Part shown: piece by piece, positions 19,301 to 27,388 of the stretch
Layout of the letters: the number at the start of each line of letters is the position of its first letter
How positions within the stretch are numbered: position 1 is the stretch's first letter
From: a bacterium
Lineage (GTDB): Bacteria > Patescibacteriota > Minisyncoccia > Phycocordibacterales > UBA5272
DNA length: 38,064 bases
Direction of reading: 5' to 3'
Assembly: GCA_027482685.1 (NCBI GenBank)
Contig: JAIXVU010000003.1
Location: 1-38,064 of the forward strand
Notes under the pieces: generated by a model
What the model was told of the DNA's origin: nothing
What the model saw: only the letters and a program-made list of their open reading frames with translations
The model's database searches: none
Position numbers and translations under genes: made by a program

Positions 19301-20192
19301 TTTTGTACTTCCCTTTAACTCTTCCGTCAGGAAATATATTAAGAATTTCTATATCTTTTATTTCACGCTCTCTGGGTGTTTTGAGAACATCTACAGCATT
19401 AAGAACCTCTGGTGTTGTAAGAGAAACATCTTTTGGTTGTAAGAAATCTTGTGGATAATCTGACGGCGTATCTAGTTGAGGTTTTTCTAGTGATGCATCT
19501 ATAATCTCTGATAGTTCTGTTGTTTTCGTTTCAAAGCTAACAACCAGAGAATCTAGTTGGTCAATAACCTCTTGAGTGAGAGAGATGTCGTCTGTTGATA
19601 GAAGTGTTTGTATCTCTTGTTTTAATTTTTGTATCTCATCTGTATCTTTTTGTGTATCAGAGTCAATGTGATACGAAGCAAGTTTTGCAAGTTGTAACGT
19701 TATAATCACATCTTGTCGTGCGAACTTTTCCCTTAACCCTCCAAGCTTTTTGCTATAGACAAGAGCTAGTGCTAGCTTTTGATTTTCTTCATCTAATGCC
19801 GCCTTCTCTCTATCTAATGCTTCCAGTTCCTCATCCATTTCAGGGTATCTGTTCTTAGTATCCGGTGCAGTGGAAGCATCTTGAATTTCCTTGCCAAACT
19901 TACCACCAGAGATATTTGTAGGCAAAGCAGAAGTGTCATCCAAAGGAGTGGTGATACCGTCACCATTTGTAATACTATAGGTTGGTTGTCTGTTATATTT
20001 TAAGCGATTTGAAAAGGACCGTGGTGCTATGTTATCAGCAGGTATTTCTCCTGTGTCTGGGTTCACTCTATAAAACCCTCCTGTTTCTGCGGTAACTCTC
20101 TGTTCATGCCTAAAAATAGACCCATCCCCACTATTTACTTGAGCAGGGTCAACGCCATCCGGCTCTGTGATGTTTAGATCTCTACCAGACAT
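16335..20192 (-). CDS. large coiled-coil/proline-rich single-TM protein of unknown function
   Basis: 1285 aa; charged coiled-coil regions; 'SPSPSGGGTTPPPPSGPPSPPPPPSDPPSDPPEPPTP' linker; C-terminal TM (WLWPFMFSGAILLGAGGAYV). Confidence 0.85.
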   Translation of the reverse strand: MSGRDLNITEPDGVDPAQVNSGDGSIFRHEQRVTAETGGFYRVNPDTGEIPADNIAPRSFSNRLKYNRQPTYSITNGDGITTPLDDTSALPTNISGGKFGKEIQDASTAPDTKNRYPEMDEELEALDREKAALDEENQKLALALVYSKKLGGLREKFARQDVIITLQLAKLASYHIDSDTQKDTDEIQKLKQEIQTLLSTDDISLTQEVIDQLDSLVVSFETKTTELSEIIDASLEKPQLDTPSDYPQDFLQPKDVSLTTPEVLNAVDVLKTPREREIKDIEILNIFPDGRVKGKYKIKTQKGVRVLSTKEAHDFHMIKATLENYVDFILSLDDQNNAPELTTLKDAVIDLLQTGNVNEADNLARELGKVLDQAIASRENLLRAERGSKKGIMGVLRPKKGRTIPLDEDDAARGWDDYQASLRNEDAEDDSRKQFVRRQALVNNPVLSSPVPTVATSAVTPPTIPDPAIASDPSATSPSPSGGGTTPPPPSGPPSPPPPPSDPPSDPPEPPTPDKAPIPLVIRMSLEGIIRVVTTTSNKNSKDEALLNGVYLIRDGKPVRIKENEVSWRGLIDIFNGDANRKGLYNRYLAFFESGSYKERSAKKEKYKYVIERENDFINQVQDGNLQEALVVCDNLDRGLEEAEEDWKLARLDIVESEEVKRKKAEEQLKIEKLWDTKEKEFNSLEAQATRLMGEVSPDSAKHIEKELGKLKQYKALVKKDSGVFDGTKFTAYEEALNLFKQTVDRYENTRNAISRFTVEDRVRGGTRTINGSVLRPNRVAANDARVHLRDGTSVSVAEYEALQAKNKVAQAIKVKGVETSRLEFLEKRYRQEADNNPVEFIRKYLYRLDLRFPSGYSEEKKIVQKILNEKIASGVITEEDLTALAQAAKQSVIDPRAAHKRATLVYSPAAEAKEMATKEGKNLAAARVAAREIASKQTPEEINTRLEKDRVETVAITGKDPEGVLSKGGLDDPLATGLTSVRPQQSGATPNPVKKPDAPLGTLKGSAVTAGGPTSPYSLGGASNAPDKTPPGAENSTETRQDMRNFGAPSAPPVPPKSPEELKKTEERKSLVAHLHEALVAQSKKFSRPWLWPFMFSGAILLGAGGAYVTRKQDNVESGKAAVTAVASSSANNKMITETSEEAGLVEKRNYKKDVLILPDQIAFFETLENLTSEQIIKSTITEFKTSDNPSSFNEFMKMSAYDLYHVTTDLPGVTNGTRGEFSRLIKKFVGVFVAEKNPIGMLPTSTAYPGKGESVLQFVDRIKRNVQHANKGEPLEKATGSVV

Positions 20193-20421
20193 AATTTTCT
20201 CTAGTATACTTTAATTTGCAAGACTTTTGGGGAACTTCTCCACAATATCTCCTATGTTACAAGCCTGCTTCTGCACTTGTGTGTATGTGGGTAATTGAGG
20301 TTGTCGCCAGCCCCCTTTCCTGATAGAATAAATTTACACTCATCAATATCTTGTTTCTACAACAACTTTAGAATATGTCAAAGCACTCCAGTGTTCTACC
20401 ATAGCTCTACACTACCCTTAC

Positions 20422-21480
20422 ATGCCCAAGTGGTCATCTACAATTAAATCGTTTCTATCTATCGCCTTGCTTGCGGTCTTGATAAGTACTCCTTATACAG
20501 CATATGCTCTTGGGTTGTCTGCTTTTACTGATAAAGTAAGACAACTTTTTGCAAATAATAGTAAAGACGATGTACCGGAAGCGGAAACATCTCAGACCAT
20601 ACAATTCTTCAAGCCTGTAATTGTTGACGAAGATAGCATGTCAACTGGCGAATCAACAGGAGACGCCTCATCAAGTAACGCTCTTCAGGCAGTGAGCGGG
20701 CCAATGCGCGTATCAACAGAAGATATTGATTTTCCAGCATCAGATCTTATTAATGTTTATGAAGTAAAGAAAGGAGATACATTAGCTGATGTTGCAAAGC
20801 TCTTTAATGTATCAAGAAATACTATCATTTGGGCAAATGATCTGAAGTCACAAACACTCACCCCTGGAGACGTCCTTCTTATCTTACCGATGACCGGTAT
20901 CAAGCATGTTATTAAGAAAGGTGATACGGTTACAACTATTGCTAAAAAGTATAACGCAGATGAGGGAGATATCGCAGACTTTAATGGTGTTGCAGTAGAC
21001 GCAAAACTTTCTGTTGGAGATACACTTCTAGTGCCAGATGGTGAACTTGCAATAGTTACACCACCAAAGAAAAAAACAACTGCAAAAGTTACAGGTAAGA
21101 GTAAAGTACTCGAGAGGTATACAAGTCCAACTGCTGAAGGGTTCCTCATTCGCCCTCTAGTTGGTGGCACTAGAACCCAAGGAATACACGGACATAATGG
21201 AGTAGACATCGCAGCGACTCCTGGTACAGCAGTTATTGCATCAGCCAATGGAAGAGTTATCGCTGCAAAAGTTGGTGGATACAACGGAGGATACGGTAAT
21301 ATGGTGATTATCATGCACGATGGAAACATCCAGACAGTGTATGCTCACCTAAAAACAGTAACTGTAATAACAGGACAAGAAGTAGCCCGTGGTCAGAAGA
21401 TTGGAGAAGTTGGTAACACCGGCCGTTCAACCGGACCACATCTTCACTTCGAAGTCCGTGGAGCACGTAATCCATTCTAA
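20422..21480 (+). CDS. LysM-domain M23 peptidase (peptidoglycan endopeptidase-like)
   Basis: 352 aa; signal peptide; two LysM repeats (YEVKKGDTLADVAKLFNVSRNTIIWAND; HVIKKGDTVTTIAKKYNADEGDIADFN); M23 motifs GHNGVDIA and GPHLHFEVR. Confidence 0.95.
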   Translation: MPKWSSTIKSFLSIALLAVLISTPYTAYALGLSAFTDKVRQLFANNSKDDVPEAETSQTIQFFKPVIVDEDSMSTGESTGDASSSNALQAVSGPMRVSTEDIDFPASDLINVYEVKKGDTLADVAKLFNVSRNTIIWANDLKSQTLTPGDVLLILPMTGIKHVIKKGDTVTTIAKKYNADEGDIADFNGVAVDAKLSVGDTLLVPDGELAIVTPPKKKTTAKVTGKSKVLERYTSPTAEGFLIRPLVGGTRTQGIHGHNGVDIAATPGTAVIASANGRVIAAKVGGYNGGYGNMVIIMHDGNIQTVYAHLKTVTVITGQEVARGQKIGEVGNTGRSTGPHLHFEVRGARNPF

Positions 21481-21531
21481 GGACTAGGGGTTAGAGGTTA
21501 GACTGTTAGGGGTTAGGTAAATATGAATAAT

Positions 21532-22062
21532 CTACTTTAGTTCATATGTCCACCCAGGTTGCCAAGTGAAATGAGACGAGGTTAATACCTCAAGAGGTAT
21601 TCCTTTGATTATGTTGTTTAATCCATACTGTGTGGCACGATGACCAATAATCATAACTTTTTTATTATTATAATTCTTTTTTAAGTCATTTAAGAAACTT
21701 CGCATTCTTTCAGTTGTTTGCGCGTAACTTTCTCCATTGGGGAATGGCGTAGTAATTCTTTTTGGTTTTTCTACATCAACAATATGAGATGGGTTTTGAG
21801 TAAAATCACCATAGTTGCATTCCCGCAATCGAGCGTCTTGTATGATTGGGAATTTTGTACCAAACGCTAACTCTGCACTCTTATATGAACGCTGTAAATC
21901 AGAACAGAATATTGCGTCAAACATTGTATCTTTATACCTTCCCCCCATTTCTTTTGATTGTGTGATTCCTAAAGGTGAAAGAGCCACGTCATTATAGCCA
22001 GATGATAGTTTTGCCTCATTATCAAATGTCGTTCCATGAGCTTCAAAAATTATTGTAACCAT
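21532..22062 (-). CDS. histidine phosphatase family protein (phosphoglycerate mutase-like)
   Basis: 176 aa; FSDLQRSYKSAELAF-type motif, RLRECNYGDF, GESYAQTTERM, VMIIGHRATQYGL. The catalytic RHG near the N-terminus appears altered (FEAHGTT). Confidence 0.85.
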   Translation of the reverse strand: MVTIIFEAHGTTFDNEAKLSSGYNDVALSPLGITQSKEMGGRYKDTMFDAIFCSDLQRSYKSAELAFGTKFPIIQDARLRECNYGDFTQNPSHIVDVEKPKRITTPFPNGESYAQTTERMRSFLNDLKKNYNNKKVMIIGHRATQYGLNNIIKGIPLEVLTSSHFTWQPGWTYELK

Positions 22063-22195
22063 CTTAAAATCTTATCATTTATTATCATACTTTACGAATT
22101 GAATTTTCTAACCCCTAGTCCCCTAAACATTTGTAAACAAATGTCGGGCGTTCATTTGCCATGAACCCAGCAAATGAATTAGCCTAACTTTCTAA

Positions 22196-23749
22196 TTACA
22201 CCCTATCTTGATACAACTTCGGTCGATATTGAAACGCTTCTAATATGTCAGCTTCTGTAACATCTTGTGATTGTTTGAGGTCGGCTATTGTACGCGCAAG
22301 ACGTAGTACTCGGTGGTATGCACGCGGAGAGAGTGCGTAAGAAGTAGACAATTTTTTCATGAGAGTACTTGCTTGATCATGAAGTGGAATGTGTATCTCG
22401 ATGTCTTTTGCTTTCAGGTCTTTATTCTTTGTAATTGTGCTATTTTTTTCTTTGAAGCGCTTTAATGCAAAGTCTCGTGCCTGTATAACCTGCGCGCGTA
22501 CCACCTCACCATCCTCCCCTTCGCTTGCCTGAGATAACGTATCGTAATCTATGTGTTGTACTGGTACCCACATATCTATGCGGTCCATAATTGGACCAGA
22601 TAACTTGCGTGCGTATCTATCAATATCAGATGATTTACAGATGCAACGCTTGAGCTTACTCCCCATGTAACCACATGGGCACGGGTTCATAGAAGCAATA
22701 AGAGTACACGATGCGGGAAAGTTAAAAGTACCTTTTGCACGAGCTACAGATATAGACCCTTCTTCAAGTGGTTCTCGTAATGATTCAATTACTTTTTTAT
22801 CAAACTCAGGGAATTCATCCATGAAAAGTACCCCATGATGTGCAAGTGTAACCTCACCAGGTTTTGGAGTAGCCCCTCCTCCAACAAGTGATACATATGA
22901 TGAAGTATGGTGCGGACTGCGAAATGGCGGATGCGTAATGATAGATGTTTTTTTGTGCGAGACGGAATGTATACGCGTAACTTCAAGTGCTTCTATCTGT
23001 GTAAGCGGAGGAAGTATCCCAGTGAACGCTCGTGCGAGCATAGTCTTTCCTGTTCCTGGAGGTCCATAAAGAGCGATGTTATGACCCCCTGCTGCAGCAA
23101 TTAGTAATGCACGCTTCGCACTTTCCTGTCCACGAATATGAGAGAAGTTAGTGAATGACTCAGGCTTCACGTATACCATCTCAGTATGTGGTGTAGGAGA
23201 AATCTCAACTAGAGATGTCACACCATCAATTGTTCCACCTAGGTGTAACACAAGTTCTTGTATGGACTTGCATCCGTATACAGTTATGCCGTCTACGAGT
23301 GCTGCTTCTTCGCGATTTGCATGGGGAACATAGAGAGACTTTACCCCGTTTCTCTTCGCACATTCTGCAATTGAGAGTGCGCCTGTCATTGGCAGTATTT
23401 CACCAGTAAGTGATAGCTCACCAACGAACCATCCGATATCACTCGGTATTTGTAATTGTTTAGACGCAACAAGATAGGTGAGTAATATCGGTACATCAAA
23501 ATGCGATCCTTCTTTCTTTATCTCTGCTGGTATGAGAGATACCGTAACTTTATGATTTTCAGTTTTTGGGTTTCGTAGTCCACTGTTACGAAGGGCGGCA
23601 ATAATTCTATCTTTACTCTCATCAATTGCCTTATCAGGAAGCCCAACAATAGAGAAAGAATATAGACCAGAGGATACATCTACTTCAATCGTTACTTTCT
23701 CTCCGTGTAGCCCGATTATGTGGGCGCTTCCGAGTGCAGCTACGCTCAT
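22196..23749 (-). CDS. YifB/ComM family Mg-chelatase-like AAA+ ATPase
   Basis: 517 aa; GLPDKAIDESKDRI, GPPGTGKTMLARAF, FRSPHHTSSYVSLVGGG, GVLFMDEFPEF, ASMNPCPCGYMGS, SGPIMDRIDM. Confidence 0.96.
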   Translation of the reverse strand: MSVAALGSAHIIGLHGEKVTIEVDVSSGLYSFSIVGLPDKAIDESKDRIIAALRNSGLRNPKTENHKVTVSLIPAEIKKEGSHFDVPILLTYLVASKQLQIPSDIGWFVGELSLTGEILPMTGALSIAECAKRNGVKSLYVPHANREEAALVDGITVYGCKSIQELVLHLGGTIDGVTSLVEISPTPHTEMVYVKPESFTNFSHIRGQESAKRALLIAAAGGHNIALYGPPGTGKTMLARAFTGILPPLTQIEALEVTRIHSVSHKKTSIITHPPFRSPHHTSSYVSLVGGGATPKPGEVTLAHHGVLFMDEFPEFDKKVIESLREPLEEGSISVARAKGTFNFPASCTLIASMNPCPCGYMGSKLKRCICKSSDIDRYARKLSGPIMDRIDMWVPVQHIDYDTLSQASEGEDGEVVRAQVIQARDFALKRFKEKNSTITKNKDLKAKDIEIHIPLHDQASTLMKKLSTSYALSPRAYHRVLRLARTIADLKQSQDVTEADILEAFQYRPKLYQDRV

Positions 23750-24600
23750 TAGCGTAGTATATCATTTTTTAGAGAGAGAATCCCTTCGATTGTTGTCGAG
23801 AAAACAACAGCTTTTTCTTGGATAAACGCGTAATAAATAGTACTATTCCCAGATTTTCCAACTCTAATATTTTGGTTAGATACAGTAGTGTCGTAGAACG
23901 TAAAAGGAATTGGCTCTACAGAGAGTATCTGTCGTTCACCGGCGGATTCATCACGCACAGAGCCATCTGTTGCTATCGCCTGGGTAGATGAACTTGTACT
24001 TGCTTGGTTAAGGTTTGTTGATGATGTAGCTAAGGCTTGTTTACCAGGCAGTTTATTTGACGTGCTTGTTGGGGTTGGTGTTACGATAGCAGGAGGTGGC
24101 GTGAGTTCATCGACATAGATTGTTTTTGTCTCTTGTGGTACACCGAGAGATTTTGCCAGACTTGCCCCATACGAACTTTCGTTACGAAGCATGTATGAGA
24201 ATACAGGTGGATAGGAGTTAATATAAAGTATATAGCCCAAGTTAGTCTTTTGTATTTTAGTTACATACCTACCAAGCGCATCTGGAAATTCCGGAGATAG
24301 TCCCCCGAGAAGTCTCTCAGGGGTTTTCGTTGTTGATGTTGCGTTTGTGATAGGAACGATAACAGGAGGGGTGCTTATTTCTTTATAGTACGTATATCCA
24401 AAGTACACAGCAACAAGCGCAATTATTACAAAAAGAGCGCTCACACCTATTAAGATGACAGGACTTTTCTTTGGTGATTCTGCTTGTACTTGGGTGCCAG
24501 CATCTTGAGCAACGGTTGGAACTTGCCGGACCGTTGCCTCTTTTGCTTTCATCTCTTCTGCAATATCTTTTTCTAATGTTTCTATGTTTTCAAGTGCCAT
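23749..24600 (-). CDS. single-TM hypothetical protein
   Basis: 283 aa; central TM (SPVILIGVSALFVIIALVAVYFGYTYY); stop overlaps the ComM start (TAATG), suggesting coupling. Confidence 0.75.
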   Translation of the reverse strand: MALENIETLEKDIAEEMKAKEATVRQVPTVAQDAGTQVQAESPKKSPVILIGVSALFVIIALVAVYFGYTYYKEISTPPVIVPITNATSTTKTPERLLGGLSPEFPDALGRYVTKIQKTNLGYILYINSYPPVFSYMLRNESSYGASLAKSLGVPQETKTIYVDELTPPPAIVTPTPTSTSNKLPGKQALATSSTNLNQASTSSSTQAIATDGSVRDESAGERQILSVEPIPFTFYDTTVSNQNIRVGKSGNSTIYYAFIQEKAVVFSTTIEGILSLKNDILR

Positions 24601-24673
24601 GTTAGATAGTCTTAGTGTAACCTCTCTTACAAAGAGTGGCTAGTGTATGAGGGCAATGACTACTTTACGTGTA

Positions 24674-25297
24674 TTATTTTTCCTCACCAGTGAAGATGCC
24701 CAAGTTTTCATCTGAGAACTCTTGTACAACCTGAGGTTTTTTTATTTGTACTCGCTTTTTTTTGGTAACGACACCTCCTCTATGGGTGCGGTATCCTATA
24801 AGATACTTCTCAGGAGTATCACACATATCAATAAAGTCTTCACAGACTGCACGGAGTTTGCTTGATGTTGAACGACCAAATGAGATAACTTCTACTTGAA
24901 CACCAAAGTGTTCTTTAAGGAAGTTAACAAGAGGCTCGAAATCTCCATCCCCTGTTGCAAGCACGATAGTGTCTACCTTTGGAGCAAGTCTAATTGCATC
25001 AACCGCAAGGCCAACATCCCAGTCAGCTTTTTTTGCTCCACCGTAAAAGATCTGAAGGTCCTTAGTTTTCGTTTCGATACCAAGCTTGGTGAGGGCTTCG
25101 AAGAATTGCGTCTCGTCTCCCGCTTCTGTTGTGATAACGTATGCAAGCGCACGGATAAGCTTACGCTTTCCTACCGCTGTATCCATGATTGAGCCGAAGT
25201 TTACTTTTGTGTTGTATAAATTTTTTGCACTGTGATATAGATTTTGAGTATCTATAAATACTGCGACACGCTGGTCGCCGTGTTTGATAACTGACAT
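24674..25297 (-). CDS. NYN domain (LabA/DUF88-like) putative RNase
   Basis: 207 aa; VAVFIDTQNLYHSA, KADWDVGLAVDAIRLA, DTIVLATGDGDFEPLVNFL, VEVISFG. Confidence 0.92.
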   Translation of the reverse strand: MSVIKHGDQRVAVFIDTQNLYHSAKNLYNTKVNFGSIMDTAVGKRKLIRALAYVITTEAGDETQFFEALTKLGIETKTKDLQIFYGGAKKADWDVGLAVDAIRLAPKVDTIVLATGDGDFEPLVNFLKEHFGVQVEVISFGRSTSSKLRAVCEDFIDMCDTPEKYLIGYRTHRGGVVTKKKRVQIKKPQVVQEFSDENLGIFTGEEK

Positions 25298-25410
25298 AGA
25301 TTAGTTGTTAGTTTCAAGTTGTTAGTAACTATAAAAGATGTACAACAACACTCATTAAAAACTTTTTAATATTAAAAGAGAAACTATAGTTAGTATACAC
25401 TGATATATGA

Positions 25411-25436
25411 TAAGTGGCGCCTTACGACGCCACTTA
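25411..25436 (-). terminator. hairpin downstream of rpsO (probable terminator)
   Basis: 9-bp perfect stem TAAGTGGCG...CGCCACTTA directly 3' of the rpsO stop; U-tract is weak. Confidence 0.5.
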
Positions 25437-25446
25437 CTTCTTTACA

Positions 25447-25710
25447 TTACTTAAGACCGAGCTTTGTTACAAGCTGTGTGTAACGCTTCTTGTTAGTTCT
25501 TTCTAGGTACTTAAGGTGAGTACGGCGATCAGCAACCATCTGGATAAGCCCACGGCGTGAGTGATTATCCTTCTTGTGTTCCTTAAGATGATTGGTAAGT
25601 TCTGTAATTTTCTTACTCAAAAGTGACACTTGAACCTCAGGAGATCCAGTATCTGTCGTATGAATTTGAACGTTTTTGATGGCGGTTGCCTTTTTTCGTG
25701 CAGTAAGCAT
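25447..25710 (-). CDS. rpsO: 30S ribosomal protein S15
   Basis: Start trimmed to MLTARKKATAIKNVQIHTTDTGSPEVQVSLLSKKITELTNHLKEHKKDNHSRRGLIQMVADRRTHLKYLERTNKKRYTQLVTKLGLK (S15 signature). Confidence 0.97.
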   Translation of the reverse strand: MLTARKKATAIKNVQIHTTDTGSPEVQVSLLSKKITELTNHLKEHKKDNHSRRGLIQMVADRRTHLKYLERTNKKRYTQLVTKLGLK

Positions 25711-25927
25711 AATAATTGCGTATTTGTTAACTATTGACATAGTGTAGCACACATTGTCAGAAAAAGCAAGCCCTGAGGGGCGGTTGGTAGTTTGTAGTCG
25801 ACAGCTGGTAGAAAATACAAGAAATGCTTCAAGATTATGCCTTATTCTGTAAAAAGTATCACGGTTTATGAGATTATTTCTTTTTCCACTGAGATTATTG
25901 TACGACATTGGGGTATACTTTGAACTA

Positions 25928-26006
25928 GTTAGTAGTTATTGGTAATTAGTTATTAGTTGATGCACTTGCATTGATCTAATTACTAATTGCTAATTACTAA
26001 TTACTA
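25928..26006. repeat. AT-rich imperfect palindrome of TAATTAGT/ACTAATTA units
   Basis: agtagttattggtaattagttattagttgatgca ... tgcattgatctaattactaattgctaattactaattact; the two halves are imperfect reverse complements. Confidence 0.75.
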
Positions 26007-26011
26007 TTCTC

Positions 26012-26953
26012 ATGCACCCCCTCTCCGCACTCAAAGCAGACTTCCTGCAATATATAGAAATAGAAAAAGGACGCTCTGCTCTTACTGTGCGAAACTACGA
26101 TCACTATCTCACGCGGTTTTTGGATTTTGCAAAAGTGGAATCCCCGTCAGATATCACCGAAGCAATGATGCGCGAGTATCGTGTGTACCTTAACCGTCAT
26201 CCAGCACGAGCTGCAAAAAAAGGTCAGGCGGTGGAGACACTCGATAAAAAAACACAGAACTATCATCTTATCGCACTACGTGCGTTTTTCAAGTACATTC
26301 GTAAGCGTGGTGTTGCTGGGTATGATCCAGAGCGGATTGAGCTAGCAAAGACGCAACAGCGGGAGCTTGACCTCATTACAGAACGTGAATTATCTAATTT
26401 GATGGCTGCACCGGATACCTCAACTATTGCCGGCCTTCGAGATAAAGCGATTCTTGAACTTTTCTTTTCAACAGGACTTCGTGTATCAGAACTGTGTTCA
26501 CTTGATAGAGACCTCGATCTTACAACTGGCGAGGTATCAATACGAGGAAAAGGTGGCAAGATACGAGTAGTGTTCATTTCAGGGGCTGCGCTTGATGCAG
26601 TGAAGAAGTATCTTGCTTCGCGGGTAGATATTGATGAGGCGATGTTCATCGACCACTCCCCTCGTGCACATTCGCGTATGGTGAAGGAAGAATCAGTACG
26701 ACTGACCCCTCGAAGTGTAGAGAGGTGTGTGGAGAAATATGCAACAATAGCTGGTATTGCCAAGAAATGTTCACCTCATGTGATACGTCACTCATTTGCA
26801 ACAGACCTTCTTTATAACGGTGCAGACCTCCGTACAGTACAAATGATGCTTGGCCACGCGTCAATTGCCACCACTCAGATATACACGAACGTAACTAACA
26901 AATTCCTCCGCGATCAGTTTGAAAAATTCCACTCCAAGAGGGATAAGAAATAG
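26012..26953 (+). CDS. tyrosine recombinase/integrase (XerC/XerD-like)
   Basis: 313 aa; N-terminal SAM-like phage_int domain; TGLRVSELCSL (Arg), HVIRHSFATDLL, LGHASIATTQIYTNV (His/Tyr). Confidence 0.95.
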   Translation: MHPLSALKADFLQYIEIEKGRSALTVRNYDHYLTRFLDFAKVESPSDITEAMMREYRVYLNRHPARAAKKGQAVETLDKKTQNYHLIALRAFFKYIRKRGVAGYDPERIELAKTQQRELDLITERELSNLMAAPDTSTIAGLRDKAILELFFSTGLRVSELCSLDRDLDLTTGEVSIRGKGGKIRVVFISGAALDAVKKYLASRVDIDEAMFIDHSPRAHSRMVKEESVRLTPRSVERCVEKYATIAGIAKKCSPHVIRHSFATDLLYNGADLRTVQMMLGHASIATTQIYTNVTNKFLRDQFEKFHSKRDKK

Positions 26954-26954
26954 T

Positions 26955-26983
26955 TTGACAGTCATCTACAAAAGTTGTAGTGT
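26955..26983 (+). promoter_or_regulatory. putative sigma70-type promoter for hfq
   Basis: TTGACA (26955-26960), 17-bp spacer, TAGTGT (26978-26983), 56 bp upstream of the hfq ATG. Confidence 0.45.
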
Positions 26984-27039
26984 TACGGACAGCTAGTTCC
27001 TCTAGTTTTTCTCAACCAATCAAGAAAGTGAGGCTCGTC

Positions 27040-27306
27040 ATGAGCAATAAAGGTCAACTTCTCCAGGATCCGTTCCTCAATCTCCTCCGCAAGGAGCATG
27101 TACCGGTGTCGATCTATCTCGTCAACGGCATCAAGTTGCAAGGCCACATTGAGAGCTTCGACCAGTATGTCGTGCTGCTGAGGAACACTGTGACGCAGAT
27201 GGTGTACAAGCACGCCATCTCGACTGTGGTGCCGGGGCGGGCGGTGAACTTTCACCTGAAGGACACCCCTTCCGATGATGGTGAAAGTCAGACCGCTTCC
27301 AGGTGA
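27040..27306 (+). CDS. hfq: RNA chaperone Hfq
   Basis: 88 aa: [88 protein letters not shown]; canonical Hfq Sm1/Sm2 motifs ([16 protein letters not shown]); GAGG Shine-Dalgarno-like sequence upstream. The longer ORF from 26980 (GTG) is less likely. Confidence 0.97.
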   Translation: MSNKGQLLQDPFLNLLRKEHVPVSIYLVNGIKLQGHIESFDQYVVLLRNTVTQMVYKHAISTVVPGRAVNFHLKDTPSDDGESQTASR

Positions 27307-27324
27307 AGCCCCAATCTCCGGAAA

Positions 27325-27350
27325 CGCGGGCCGACAGGCCCACGTTTTTT
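27325..27350 (+). terminator. rho-independent terminator of hfq
   Basis: CGCGGGCC-GACA-GGCCCACG followed by TTTTTT. Confidence 0.9.
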
Positions 27351-27388
27351 CTTTTCTATATTTTATTATTGTGCGATACACTAGGCTG

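Noticed and set aside
16335-20192. Relaxase or MobA-like function for the 1285-aa protein
   Set aside because: No HUH/3-His or MobA motif is visible; the sequence is mostly coiled-coil and low complexity.
21532-22062. Catalytically dead histidine phosphatase
   Set aside because: The N-terminal FEAHGTT differs from RHG, but other motifs are intact and I cannot align homologues here; not enough to claim inactivity.
26980-27306. Longer GTG-start 108-aa version of Hfq
   Set aside because: The upstream 20 aa ([20 protein letters not shown]) are not Hfq-like; ATG at 27040 has a GAGG Shine-Dalgarno-like sequence and gives a canonical N-terminus.
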